Assembly: GCA_045567335.1 (NCBI GenBank) | Contig: JBJLCZ010000004.1 | Span: 1-47,423, forward strand | DNA from: Pelagilacustribacter sp045567335 | GTDB taxonomy: Bacteria > Pseudomonadota > Alphaproteobacteria > Pelagibacterales > Pelagibacteraceae | Direction: 5' to 3' | DNA length: 47,423 nucleotides | Made by a program: the position numbers and the translations under genes | The notes under the pieces: model-generated | Told to the model about the DNA's origin: nothing | Database searches by the model: none | What the model saw: the letters and a program-made list of their open reading frames with translations, nothing else | Shown: one piece after another, positions 24,988-34,040 of the stretch | Numbering within the stretch: the stretch's first letter is position 1 | Layout of the letters: the number at the start of each line of letters is the position of its first letter

Positions 24988-26247
24988 TTAATTAAATCTA
25001 GCAGAGCTATATGGTTCTAAATCTAAATTAGTTTTTTCCTCTGCAACAATTCCAGATACTATTTTACCGGTTATTGCACCTAAGGTCCAACCTAAATGAT
25101 GATGGCCAAATGCATAAACTATATTCTTATTTTTTAATGCAGGACCTATTATAGGAAGAAAATCAGGTAATGTTGGTCTAAATCCCAACCATTCATCATC
25201 ATGTATTTCAAGCTGTGGCAGTAACTCTTTGGCACAATTAATAATATAATTAATTCTTTTCTTAGACGGAGGATTTTTTAAACCTCCAAGTTCTACTGTT
25301 CCAACTGCTCTCAAACCTTGGTTCATAGGAGTCATTCCAAATCCTCTATCGAGAAAAATTACTGGTCTGGATATTAAATTTTCCATCCCCTTAAAATGAA
25401 CATGATAACCTCTTTCAGTATCTAAAGGTATGTTTTCACCTAAGTTGTCAGTAAATTTTTTTGAAAAAGCACCTGAAGCTAAAACTGTTTTTTCAAATTT
25501 ATAAATTTTATTTTCTGTTTTAATAGTTGTCTCATTTTTGTCGGTTTGTTTTAATTCTTTAACATTTTCTTTAATAAATTTTCCACCTTTTTTTATATAC
25601 AATTCAAAAATTTTTCTTAATATACCATGAGGATCTTTTGCATGCATTGAATTTTCATAAATAACTCCTGCATCGAAAACAGGATTTAAGTTTGGCTCTA
25701 GATCTAAAATATCATTTTTTGTCAAGAGCTTTTGCTCTATACCTAAATCATTTCTTACTTTAATTTCAAGGTTTCTACTTTTGAGATTTCTATTAGTCCA
25801 AATATAAATAATTCCTTTTTTTTCTACCAGGTTAGTTATATCTATTTCTTTGAAAATTTCTTCATAAGCATTCATAGATAAATTTAATATTTGATGCATA
25901 TATTTAGCTGTATGCAACATTGATTTTTTATTGCAATTTTTTAAATAATTTAAAAACCAAGGGATCATCTTAGGGACATAATTCCATTTTAAAGCTAAAG
26001 GCCCTGAAGAACTAAATAACATTTTAGGAACATCATAAAGTATATCTGGTCTATTAAACTGCAAAACAGCATAAGGAGAGAAATGGCCAGCATTACCGTA
26101 TGAAGCTGGTTTAAACTTTGTCTCAAGAGGATTGTTTCTGTCAAAAATTGTAACAGGAATATTCTTTTTTAATAATTGAAGTCCAATACAAACACCTTGA
26201 ATACCTGAACCAACAATTCCAACTGACTTACATCTATATTTGTACAT
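24988..26247 (-). CDS. D-amino acid dehydrogenase-like FAD oxidoreductase
   Basis: FAD-dependent amine/amino acid dehydrogenase of the DAO/DadA type, 419 residues. The FAD motif is GIVGSGIQG with glycines at 13, 15 and 18. AGHFSPYAVLQFNRPD corresponds to the DadA-like 'aGxisP' segment. GFRPTLPDFLPIIGP and FGHHHLGWTLGAITGKIVS close the FAD and substrate sites. It heads the three-gene unit with the DMT transporter and hydroxyacid dehydrogenase, together suggesting catabolism of a D-amino acid or related compound. I keep the symbol blank because the substrate is unproven. Confidence 0.85.
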   Translation of the reverse strand: MYKYRCKSVGIVGSGIQGVCIGLQLLKKNIPVTIFDRNNPLETKFKPASYGNAGHFSPYAVLQFNRPDILYDVPKMLFSSSGPLALKWNYVPKMIPWFLNYLKNCNKKSMLHTAKYMHQILNLSMNAYEEIFKEIDITNLVEKKGIIYIWTNRNLKSRNLEIKVRNDLGIEQKLLTKNDILDLEPNLNPVFDAGVIYENSMHAKDPHGILRKIFELYIKKGGKFIKENVKELKQTDKNETTIKTENKIYKFEKTVLASGAFSKKFTDNLGENIPLDTERGYHVHFKGMENLISRPVIFLDRGFGMTPMNQGLRAVGTVELGGLKNPPSKKRINYIINCAKELLPQLEIHDDEWLGFRPTLPDFLPIIGPALKNKNIVYAFGHHHLGWTLGAITGKIVSGIVAEEKTNLDLEPYSSARFN

Positions 26248-26292
26248 ATAGAAATTATATTCTAAACTGGGTATTATTTGTAGTGCGATAGA

Positions 26293-26775
26293 TTAGACTA
26301 TTACTTCAGATTCTTTATGACCGTTAGACGGTTTTCCATTTTTCTTGGATTTTTTTTCTTCCTTAGATGATTTTGAGAATAAAAAGTCTCCAGTTGATTT
26401 TTCGCTCTTAAGACCTGCTGAAGATGATTTTTTAATATAACCTTCTATATCAGCTCCATCCTCTGTTCTTAAATTTTGAGCAAATTCTATATCACCTTTT
26501 ACAACTCCAGTACTTCCTATAACTACATTCTCTGCAGAAATTCTTCCGTCTAAGTGTCCATGAACCTCTACTCTTTCTGCTTCCACTTCTCCAGAAATTG
26601 AACCTGTTTCTTTTATAACTATTTCTTTAGAAAAAACTGGACCTTTAATTAACCCTGCAATATCTATTGCTCCTGAGCTATTTACTGTTCCATCAATACT
26701 TACAGTTTCACTTATTAAAGATCTTTCAGAATCTTTTCTTTCATTAAAAAAATTTTTTTTGTCAGAACCAAACAT
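26293..26775 (-). CDS. Bactofilin (polymer-forming cytoskeletal protein)
   Basis: Self-assembling beta-helix protein that forms cytoskeletal filaments and helps shape the cell or position wall enzymes. The 160 residues have the central repeat region VSIDGTVNSSGAIDIAG through GVVKGDIEFA, flanked by disordered, charged ends. The C-terminal tail is lysine/serine-rich. It follows rodA after 72 bases in the shape-gene block, which fits a role in the small curved-rod form expected for this clade, though the function here is inferred. Confidence 0.88.
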   Translation of the reverse strand: MFGSDKKNFFNERKDSERSLISETVSIDGTVNSSGAIDIAGLIKGPVFSKEIVIKETGSISGEVEAERVEVHGHLDGRISAENVVIGSTGVVKGDIEFAQNLRTEDGADIEGYIKKSSSAGLKSEKSTGDFLFSKSSKEEKKSKKNGKPSNGHKESEVIV

Positions 26776-26847
26776 ATTATTTTTAAATTAAATCATCTAT
26801 TTGATCTTACGACAAGTTTTTATTTAATTAATTTTATCCAAAATGGG

Positions 26848-27972
26848 TTAATTTACGGGGGTATCTTTATAAATTTTACATGACATGGCTACGCCAAGAC
26901 CAAACATTATAGCTAACATAGAAGATCCTCCATATGACATAATTGGTAAAGGAGCACCTACAATAGGCAAAAGGCCAAGAACCATACCCATATTAACAAT
27001 AACATATACAAAAAATGCAGTGCCAAAACTATAACAGTAAAGTTTTCCGAAATTACTTCTAGTAATATGACCTATTTTTACAATTCTATGGATGATTAGT
27101 ATGTATAATAATAAAATAAACATTGACCCAAAAAATCCAAATTCTTCTGAAAATAAAGTGAAAATAAAATCTGTATGTTTTTCAGGTAAAAAATCTAAAT
27201 AACTTTGAGATCCATTTAAAAAGCCTTTACCAAAAAGTCCTCCTGATCCAATAGCTATTTTAGATTGTATTATTTGATAGCCGGCACCTAACGGATCTCT
27301 ATCGGGGTTTAAAAAAGTTAAAATTCTTGATTTTTGATATGGTTTTAAAAAAGAAATTGCGATTGGTAATAAAGATATAAAAAGTATTGAAAGGTAAGCA
27401 AAAAATTTTATTTTTACTCCAGCTAACCAAGTAACAATTATTCCACCTGCAGCAATCAGAATAGATGTTCCTAAATCTGGTTGAGTGATAACTAAAAGAA
27501 CTGGAGCGATTAATACAATAATTGGTAAATATAAATATTTTATATTGTTAACCTCATTAGAAGGAACTCTATGATAATATTTTGCTAGAAATAAAATTAA
27601 TCCAACTTTCATTAGTTCAGATGGTTGCAAATTCATAAAGTAAAAATTTATCCATCTTTGCGATCCTGATGAAGTTAATCCAAAATATTTTACACCTAAT
27701 AAAAGAACAAAAAAGAATAAATATATTAACGTACTTATTCTAAACCAAATTCTTATTTGAAAAAAAGATACGATAATAAATAAAAGAAAAAAAATACCAA
27801 ATCTTAATATATGACTTTTAGTATGGTAATCAAATTGTCCTCCCGCAGTGGAATACATGGCAAACATACTAATTATTCCAAGAATTAAAATTGCAAATAT
27901 TAAAATGTAATCGAAAGATAAAACTTTATCTCTAAAATTTAAACTACTTTGAATTGATCTAGGTTCAAACAT
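26848..27972 (-). CDS. rodA: Rod-shape determining glycosyltransferase RodA
   Basis: SEDS-family peptidoglycan polymerase working with PBP2 in cell elongation. The 374 residues have about ten helices. Motifs include LGIKYF-type loop sequence LGVKYFGLTSSGSQRWI, LQPSELMKVG, ITQPDLGTSI, and GLLPIVGAPLPIMSYGG near the C-terminus. The start codon shares a single base with the end of mrdA, making translational coupling likely. It belongs to the mreBCD-mrdA-rodA block. Confidence 0.95.
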   Translation of the reverse strand: MFEPRSIQSSLNFRDKVLSFDYILIFAILILGIISMFAMYSTAGGQFDYHTKSHILRFGIFFLLFIIVSFFQIRIWFRISTLIYLFFFVLLLGVKYFGLTSSGSQRWINFYFMNLQPSELMKVGLILFLAKYYHRVPSNEVNNIKYLYLPIIVLIAPVLLVITQPDLGTSILIAAGGIIVTWLAGVKIKFFAYLSILFISLLPIAISFLKPYQKSRILTFLNPDRDPLGAGYQIIQSKIAIGSGGLFGKGFLNGSQSYLDFLPEKHTDFIFTLFSEEFGFFGSMFILLLYILIIHRIVKIGHITRSNFGKLYCYSFGTAFFVYVIVNMGMVLGLLPIVGAPLPIMSYGGSSMLAIMFGLGVAMSCKIYKDTPVN

Positions 27973-29912
27973 TAAATTTCTCCTTCAGTTAAATTTCTTT
28001 GTATAATTCTTTGTTGATCTCTTTCTATAACTTTTTTAATTGTTTCTTTAGCAATAGGTGCAGCCGCACTACTTCCAGAACCGCCATGTTCAACCAAAAC
28101 ACTTATAGCATATTTAGGATCGTTATATGGAGCAAAAGCTACAAATAAAGCATGATCTCTATCTTCATAAATTATATCTTTTTGTTTTATTTCTGCTTCT
28201 CTTTGTTCTTGAGTAAATTTTTTAATTTGAGAGGAACCAGTTTTTCCGGCAAACATAAATTTTTTATTATTTAATCTTGATGCGTAAGATGTGCCTCCAG
28301 GTTCATTTGTAGCAGCATACATGGCGTCTTTTATAAAATTAATATTTTCTTGATTTCTAAATAAAGTTTTAACATTTAGATTATTTAACAACAAATATTC
28401 CGGTATGGTTTCACCTGGATTTTCTTTTTTAAAACTTAGATATTCTTTTAAATTATTTGCAGATTTATTATTTTGATCAACAATTATTCTCGGAGTAATT
28501 TTATAGCCTCCATTAGCAATTTGAGCTGTCATTAAGCACAATTGCATAGGCGTAGTTTGAAAGTACCCTTGTCCTATTCCTGAGTGAAGAGTTTCTCCTA
28601 TATACCAGTTTTGACCAATAAATTTTTTCTTCCAACTAGTATTAGGAACAACTCCAGATTTCTCTTCAATAAAATTTTCTAAAACTTTTTTACCTAAGCC
28701 GAATTTTTTAGCAGTTTCTGAGATTCTGTCTACTCCTAGTCTTCTTGCAATTTCATAAAAATAAACGTCACACGACCTTTGAATAGCGCTTCTCATATTC
28801 ATTCTTCCATGGCCCTTTTTTTTCCAACAATGAAACTTTTCTCCGTGCAATTCCGTAACACCTGTGCAATTAACAGTTAGCTTCGTATTTACTATGTCAT
28901 TTTCAAGAGCGCTTAATGCAACTATAGTTTTTATTGTAGATCCAGGAGGATAAAGACCTGAGATTACTTTATTCATTAATGGTTTATCTCTATGGCTTAA
29001 TAAATAATTCCAATCTTTATTATTTATACCATGCACAAAAGCATTAGGATCATAGGTAGGTGAAGAAGCCATTGAAATTATATCCCCACTATAGATATCC
29101 ATAACACAGACGGCTGCAGCTTTTTCTTTTATTAATTTTGATACAAATTTTTGTATTTCTAGATCAATGGTCACCTTGTAATCTAGACCTTCTATTCCTT
29201 TATTGATTTGTATTTGTCTAATTCTCTTTCCATAAGCATTGACTTCATATCTTTGAAAACCAACTTGACCTATTATTTGTTTATCTAATACATTTTCTAA
29301 ACCAGTTTTTCCTACAGAAATTCCTGTTACTGCCATTTCTTTTAAATATTCTTTTTGTTTTAAATCTTTAGTGCTTACCTGAGAAACATATCCAACCACA
29401 TGAGCAGTTGAATCATCTGGATATACTCTTGCAACTGAAACAACAGGTTCAACACCTTGTAATTCATGCAAAAATAAATTTATTCTTGAAAATTCAGTCC
29501 AACTTAAATTTTCGGAGACAATTATTGGCTCCCAAGGCTTTTGTTTTTTTATTTTCTTTTTTAAATAAGAAATTCTTTCGTCCGAAAGATTAAGTATACT
29601 TTTCAATCTAAAAAAAATATTTCCTATATTAGATGTATTTTCTGGAGTAACATGAAGTTGGTATACTTTTTTATTAGAAGCTATTTCGTTGTCAAAATAA
29701 TCTCTAATAACTCCTCTTTGGGGAGCTATCCTCCATTCTCTGAAACGATTTTTATCTGAAAGAGTTCTATATTTTTTACTTTCATTGATTTGTAAAGATA
29801 TAAGTCTACCGAATATGCCTAAGAATACTACTGCTTTAGCAGTTGAAAGTAAAAACATTCTTCTACTAATTATTTTAGATTTACTAGTTACATTTGAAGA
29901 ATAGTTAATCAT
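27972..29912 (-). CDS. mrdA: Penicillin-binding protein 2 (transpeptidase)
   Basis: Elongation-specific peptidoglycan transpeptidase. The 646 residues include a single N-terminal membrane helix (about 25-40), a PBP dimerisation region with RGVIRD, and the transpeptidase domain. Active-site motifs are S325-T-I-K328 (PPGSTIKT), S380-C-D382 and K557-T-G559. Its C-terminal end overlaps rodA by one base and its start overlaps the mreD stop by eight, so mreD-mrdA-rodA are coupled. Confidence 0.96.
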   Translation of the reverse strand: MINYSSNVTSKSKIISRRMFLLSTAKAVVFLGIFGRLISLQINESKKYRTLSDKNRFREWRIAPQRGVIRDYFDNEIASNKKVYQLHVTPENTSNIGNIFFRLKSILNLSDERISYLKKKIKKQKPWEPIIVSENLSWTEFSRINLFLHELQGVEPVVSVARVYPDDSTAHVVGYVSQVSTKDLKQKEYLKEMAVTGISVGKTGLENVLDKQIIGQVGFQRYEVNAYGKRIRQIQINKGIEGLDYKVTIDLEIQKFVSKLIKEKAAAVCVMDIYSGDIISMASSPTYDPNAFVHGINNKDWNYLLSHRDKPLMNKVISGLYPPGSTIKTIVALSALENDIVNTKLTVNCTGVTELHGEKFHCWKKKGHGRMNMRSAIQRSCDVYFYEIARRLGVDRISETAKKFGLGKKVLENFIEEKSGVVPNTSWKKKFIGQNWYIGETLHSGIGQGYFQTTPMQLCLMTAQIANGGYKITPRIIVDQNNKSANNLKEYLSFKKENPGETIPEYLLLNNLNVKTLFRNQENINFIKDAMYAATNEPGGTSYASRLNNKKFMFAGKTGSSQIKKFTQEQREAEIKQKDIIYEDRDHALFVAFAPYNDPKYAISVLVEHGGSGSSAAAPIAKETIKKVIERDQQRIIQRNLTEGEI

Positions 29913-30420
29913 CTTTTCCTGACATTAAATATTTGTAGTAATTAAATACAAACCAGAAAAAAGGATAAAATAAAATAGTAAAAAAAGCCGTATAAAATAA
30001 TTCCGTATAAGTAAGTTTAAAAATAGTAAAGTTTTCAAGTAAAATATAATGTGCAGATGAAGAAAAAAAGACAGCAAGTGAAAAGGTCAGCCAATCAGTA
30101 AAAAGAGAGATATTAACTGTTACATTTCGAACATAAGAAGCAAAAAATGAAACAATCAAATAACTTAAAGAACTAGTTCCCATTGGTAATCCTATAATTA
30201 CATCATTTATAATTCCTGCAAAAAATATATATCCGTTGCCTAATATTGCCTCTCTTCTTAGCATCCAATAATAAATAATTATTAATTGTAAATTAAATGA
30301 TAAAATTTCAAAAGTATTAGCAAATTGAGTGTCCAACTCGGATATTGAAAGAAAATATAATAATAACAGTGGACCAATATCAAAAAGTTTTCCTTTTAAA
30401 TTTTTATAAATTATTGCCAT
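29905..30420 (-). CDS. mreD: Rod shape-determining protein MreD
   Basis: Small inner-membrane component of the elongasome. The 171 residues have about five to six hydrophobic helices and conserved internal segments such as GIINDVIIGLPMGTSSLSYL, which is the family's glycine/proline-rich membrane turn. Sequence identity is usually low in MreD, so position between mreC (2 bases before) and mrdA is strong support. Confidence 0.9.
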   Translation of the reverse strand: MAIIYKNLKGKLFDIGPLLLLYFLSISELDTQFANTFEILSFNLQLIIIYYWMLRREAILGNGYIFFAGIINDVIIGLPMGTSSLSYLIVSFFASYVRNVTVNISLFTDWLTFSLAVFFSSSAHYILLENFTIFKLTYTELFYTAFFTILFYPFFWFVFNYYKYLMSGKDD

Positions 30421-30422
30421 AA

Positions 30423-31277
30423 TTAAAAATTATTTTCCTTTATTTTTTTCAAATTTATATTTACAAATGAGAGTTGATTGCTATCTGCAAATAATTCAAC
30501 TTTGACTACATTGTTATCTTCAATAATAGTTTTGCCTATAGCAATTCCTGCATCAAAAATTCCATCTTTTCCAGAAGTAAAAACAGTATTACCTCCATTA
30601 TCGATGTACGTTGTAGGAAGATATTCTAAAATAGGTTGTTGATCACCTGTTCCAGAAACAATAGCTTGCGTTGATGAAGGCCCAATTACTGCTGGTATTT
30701 TACTATTCAAATCATTTAATAATAAAACTCTAGCTGAAAGATAATTAACCTCTACTATACGACCTACAAGATTATTTCCCTCTAATACTGGCATTCCTTT
30801 GATGATTCCAGAGCTTGAACCTCTATTAATTATTAACGACTTTAAAAAAGGGCTTTCTTTATCAAGAAGAACTTTTGCCAAAATATTTGAGCTTTTTTCT
30901 ATTTCTGAAGTATCTAAAATTTCTTTTAGTTTTTTATTTTCTGTAGTTAAAAATTCTATTTGAAATTCTTTTTCTTGAAACTCGGATAATTTTTTTTTCA
31001 ATTCTTTATTCTCTTTTTGAGTTAACCAATGAATTTTGATTTTATCATTAGCTAATGAAATAAGATGCAATGGAGAATTTATTATTGAAGAAGTTCTATA
31101 AACTCCATCATTAAGAATAATTCTAATTTTATCCATAAATTTATTTGGATAAATATCTAAGAAAAAAATTATCAAAGATAAACACAGCAGAAAAAATAAA
31201 GAAAATTTTTGTCTAGCTCCCCTTTGTAAAAGAGCCGAGCGAATAGCTATACCAAAATCATCTCTACTTGTAGACAT
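30423..31277 (-). CDS. mreC: Rod shape-determining protein MreC
   Basis: Periplasmic scaffold of the elongation machinery, linking MreB and PBP2. The 284 residues have a cytoplasmic basic N-terminus, one membrane helix at about 25-43, a coiled coil at about 80-120 (KENKELKKKLSEFQEKEF), and a beta-rich core with INRGSSSGIIKGMPVLEG and the DLNSKIPAVI region. It lies between mreB and mreD in the standard order with short spacers. Confidence 0.95.
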   Translation of the reverse strand: MSTSRDDFGIAIRSALLQRGARQKFSLFFLLCLSLIIFFLDIYPNKFMDKIRIILNDGVYRTSSIINSPLHLISLANDKIKIHWLTQKENKELKKKLSEFQEKEFQIEFLTTENKKLKEILDTSEIEKSSNILAKVLLDKESPFLKSLIINRGSSSGIIKGMPVLEGNNLVGRIVEVNYLSARVLLLNDLNSKIPAVIGPSSTQAIVSGTGDQQPILEYLPTTYIDNGGNTVFTSGKDGIFDAGIAIGKTIIEDNNVVKVELFADSNQLSFVNINLKKIKENNF

Positions 31278-31294
31278 TAATCTTGCTTATTAAA

Positions 31295-32338
31295 TTAATA
31301 TTCTGAAAGCATGTTAGAAAATAGTTCCTCATTTTCTAATGCTTTTCCAGTTCCTACAGCAACACATGAAAGCGGGTCATCCGCTATAGTTACCGGCAAG
31401 CCTGTATCTTTAGAAATTAATTTATCAATATTTCTTAATAGAGCTCCTCCACCAGTCAAAACTAATCCCATGTCAACTAAGTCTGCTGAAAGTTCTGGAG
31501 GAGTATTTTCTAAAGCTTCTTTGATACCTGCTAACATTTGATTTAAAATTGGCATCAAAGCTTCGCAAGCATCTTCTTCGGTTAAAGCAATTTCTTTTGG
31601 AGTTCCTGATCTTATGTCTCTACCTTTCATCAAAAATGTATTTTGAGACGTTGGTAACGCTGTACCGATTTCTTTTTTAATTTTTTCTGCAGTAGAATCT
31701 CCAATTAATAAATTAAATTTTTTTCTCATGTAATTTATTATTGATACATCCATAGCATCACCTGCTACTCTTAAAGATTTCGAATAAACTACTCCACCTA
31801 ATGACATTACTGCTATTTCTGTAGTTCCGCCACCGATATCAATTACCATAGATCCAGTTGCTTCTGCAATTGGCAACCCAGCACCTATAGCAGCAGCTAT
31901 AGGTTCTTCAATTAATTGAACTTTTCTTGCTCCGGCAGCTAAAGCAGAATCTTGAATAGCTTTTCTTTCTACAGGAGTTGAGCCAGTAGGAACACAAATT
32001 AAAATTCTTGGATTTGCAAAAGCTGTTTTTTTATGCACTTTTTTTATAAAATGTTTAATCATTTCCTCCGTAACAACAAAATCTGCTATCACACCATCTT
32101 TTAAAGGCCTAATTGCTTGTATGTTACCTGGAGTTCTACCTAACATTGTTTTTGCCTCGTCTCCTACAGCTAAAACTGATTTCTTACCGCCGTCTGTTAT
32201 TACAGCAACAACAGATGGTTCATTTAAAACTACTCCCTGATTTTTTAATACGACTAGTGTGTTTGCTGTTCCTAAATCAATTGCCATATCCTGTGACCAC
32301 ATTGATGAAATTCCAGATATTGATTTAAATAGTGCCAT
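31295..32338 (-). CDS. mreB: Actin-like cell shape protein MreB
   Basis: ATP-dependent actin homolog that directs lateral wall synthesis. The 347 residues show phosphate-1 (AIDLGTANTLV), PTGSTPVERKAI, EEPIAAAIGAGLP, phosphate-2 (DIGGGTTEIAV) and adenosine (LTGGGALLRNID) motifs. It is first in the shape block but its start lies only 10 bases after the leuA stop, so it may be cotranscribed with leucine biosynthesis. Confidence 0.97.
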   Translation of the reverse strand: MALFKSISGISSMWSQDMAIDLGTANTLVVLKNQGVVLNEPSVVAVITDGGKKSVLAVGDEAKTMLGRTPGNIQAIRPLKDGVIADFVVTEEMIKHFIKKVHKKTAFANPRILICVPTGSTPVERKAIQDSALAAGARKVQLIEEPIAAAIGAGLPIAEATGSMVIDIGGGTTEIAVMSLGGVVYSKSLRVAGDAMDVSIINYMRKKFNLLIGDSTAEKIKKEIGTALPTSQNTFLMKGRDIRSGTPKEIALTEEDACEALMPILNQMLAGIKEALENTPPELSADLVDMGLVLTGGGALLRNIDKLISKDTGLPVTIADDPLSCVAVGTGKALENEELFSNMLSEY

Positions 32339-32348
32339 TTTTTCCTTT

Positions 32349-33905
32349 CTATGCTTCTGCGCTTAAATCATGCCCAGGAGCGGTTTTTTTTCGTTTGATA
32401 ATCATTTTATTTAAAGCTGACAAGTATGCATTTGCAGATGCAACTAATGTATCTGTATCTGCTGCTTGTCCAACTGTGGTTTTTCCTTTTTCTTCTATTC
32501 TAACACTTACTGTAGCTTGAGCATCGGTACCCTCTGTAACTGCATGTACATTATATAATTGTAGTGTTACATCGTGTTCGTATAATTTTTTAATACATTT
32601 AAATATTGCATCTACAGGACCATCTCCTGTTGCAGAAGCTTTTTTAACTTCACCTAAAACTTCTAATGTCATTTCTGCTTTTTGAGGTTCACCGGTTCCA
32701 GCAAAAACTTTTAAAGATTTTAATTTTATAACATTATCTTCTGTAATTAAACTATCATCTACTAACGCAGCTATATCCTCGTCATAAACATGTTTTTTTT
32801 TGTCAGCCAATATTTTAAATTTTCCAAAAGCTTCTTGAATAACATCATCTGTTACATCAATATATCCAAGATCATTTAGTTTGTCTTTGAATGCATGTCT
32901 ACCAGAATGCTTTCCCATTACTAATGAAGTCTTATTTACACCGACGCTTTCCGGAGTCATAATTTCATATGTATTTCGATTTTTTAGCATTCCATCTTGA
33001 TGAATTCCTGACTCATGAGCAAATGCATTCTTACCTACAATTGCTTTATTGAATTGAACTGGAAATCCTGTAGCATTAGAAACAACTTTTGATGCTTTGC
33101 TTATTAATTTAGTATTAATTCCTGTTGAATAGGGCATTAAATCACTTCTTGTTTTCATTGCCATAACAATTTCTTCGAGTGCAGCGTTTCCTGCTCTTTC
33201 ACCTATGCCATTAACAGTACATTCAACTTGCCTTGCTCCTGCTAAGATACCAGCTAATGAGTTGGCCGTAGCTAAACCTAGATCATCATGTGTATGAGTA
33301 GATAAAATGGCTTTATCTATATTTGGAACTTTATTAATTAACGTAGAAATAATTTTTGTATATTCTGAGGGTACAGTATATCCCACGGTATCTGGAATAT
33401 TAATTGTTTTTGCACCGCATTTAATTGCTAGTTCAACTGTCTTACACATATAGTCCATATCGGTTCTTGTTCCATCTTCGCAAGACCATTCAACATCATC
33501 AGTAAATTTTCTTGCATATTTAACACTAAAATCTATTGCATTTAAGACTTCTTCAGGAGACTTTTGTAACTTATGTTTCATATGAAGAGGACTTGTTGAA
33601 ATAAAAGTATGAATTCTAAATTTTTTTGAATGACTTAGTGCTTGGTGACAGGCATCAATATCTTTCTTTGTTGCTCTAGCTAATCCACAAGGTGTTGATT
33701 TTTTTAATGTTTTACTAATTTCAGTAACCGCTTCAAAATCTCCAGGTGATGCAATTGGAAAGCCAGCTTCAATTATGTCTATCCCTAATTCATCAAAAAC
33801 TCTAGAAATTTGTAATTTTTCTTCTAAACTCATAGATGCGCCTGGTGACTGTTCACCATCTCGCATTGTAGTGTCAAAAATAATTATTCTGTTTTTATCT
33901 GTCAT
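32349..33905 (-). CDS. leuA: 2-isopropylmalate synthase
   Basis: First committed step of leucine synthesis: acetyl-CoA plus 2-ketoisovalerate. The 518 residues include the catalytic TIM barrel with RDGEQSPGAS and the metal-binding HTHDDLGLAT, a linker, and a C-terminal LeuA regulatory domain (leucine feedback) from about residue 390. The gene has its own likely promoter and a 5' leader with a palindrome, separating it from ilvC; downstream it runs into mreB. Full length with no damage visible. Confidence 0.96.
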   Translation of the reverse strand: MTDKNRIIIFDTTMRDGEQSPGASMSLEEKLQISRVFDELGIDIIEAGFPIASPGDFEAVTEISKTLKKSTPCGLARATKKDIDACHQALSHSKKFRIHTFISTSPLHMKHKLQKSPEEVLNAIDFSVKYARKFTDDVEWSCEDGTRTDMDYMCKTVELAIKCGAKTINIPDTVGYTVPSEYTKIISTLINKVPNIDKAILSTHTHDDLGLATANSLAGILAGARQVECTVNGIGERAGNAALEEIVMAMKTRSDLMPYSTGINTKLISKASKVVSNATGFPVQFNKAIVGKNAFAHESGIHQDGMLKNRNTYEIMTPESVGVNKTSLVMGKHSGRHAFKDKLNDLGYIDVTDDVIQEAFGKFKILADKKKHVYDEDIAALVDDSLITEDNVIKLKSLKVFAGTGEPQKAEMTLEVLGEVKKASATGDGPVDAIFKCIKKLYEHDVTLQLYNVHAVTEGTDAQATVSVRIEEKGKTTVGQAADTDTLVASANAYLSALNKMIIKRKKTAPGHDLSAEA

Positions 33906-33926
33906 TTTATACTGTTTAAATCTTCA

Positions 33927-33952
33927 TTTAATGACACTAGAATGTCATTAAA
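33927..33952 (-). promoter_or_regulatory. Perfect 10-bp palindrome in the leuA leader
   Basis: TTTAATGACA (33927-33936) and TGTCATTAAA (33943-33952) form an exact inverted repeat with a six-base centre, 22 bases from the leuA ATG and downstream of the inferred start of transcription (about 33965). No U tract follows, so it is not a normal terminator. It could be an operator DNA site or an RNA hairpin affecting leuA. Confidence 0.5.
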
Positions 33953-33971
33953 AACTTTTAAAGAGTAGTTT

Positions 33972-33999
33972 ATATTACAATCAAAACGAGAATTTGCAA
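33972..33999 (-). promoter_or_regulatory. Candidate leuA promoter
   Basis: Reading the minus strand, TTGCAA (33994-33999) and TAATAT (33972-33977) are spaced by 16 bases, close to sigma70 consensus. Transcription would begin near 33965, upstream of the palindrome at 33927-33952. Confidence 0.5.
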
Positions 34000-34040
34000 A
34001 ATATTAATGCAATTAATTAGAATTTATTGATCAGTTTGGG

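Noticed and set aside
34002..34017. ATTAAT-TGC-ATTAAT repeat after ilvC as a terminator
   Set aside because: Only A/T in the stem and too weak to support termination without experimental ends.
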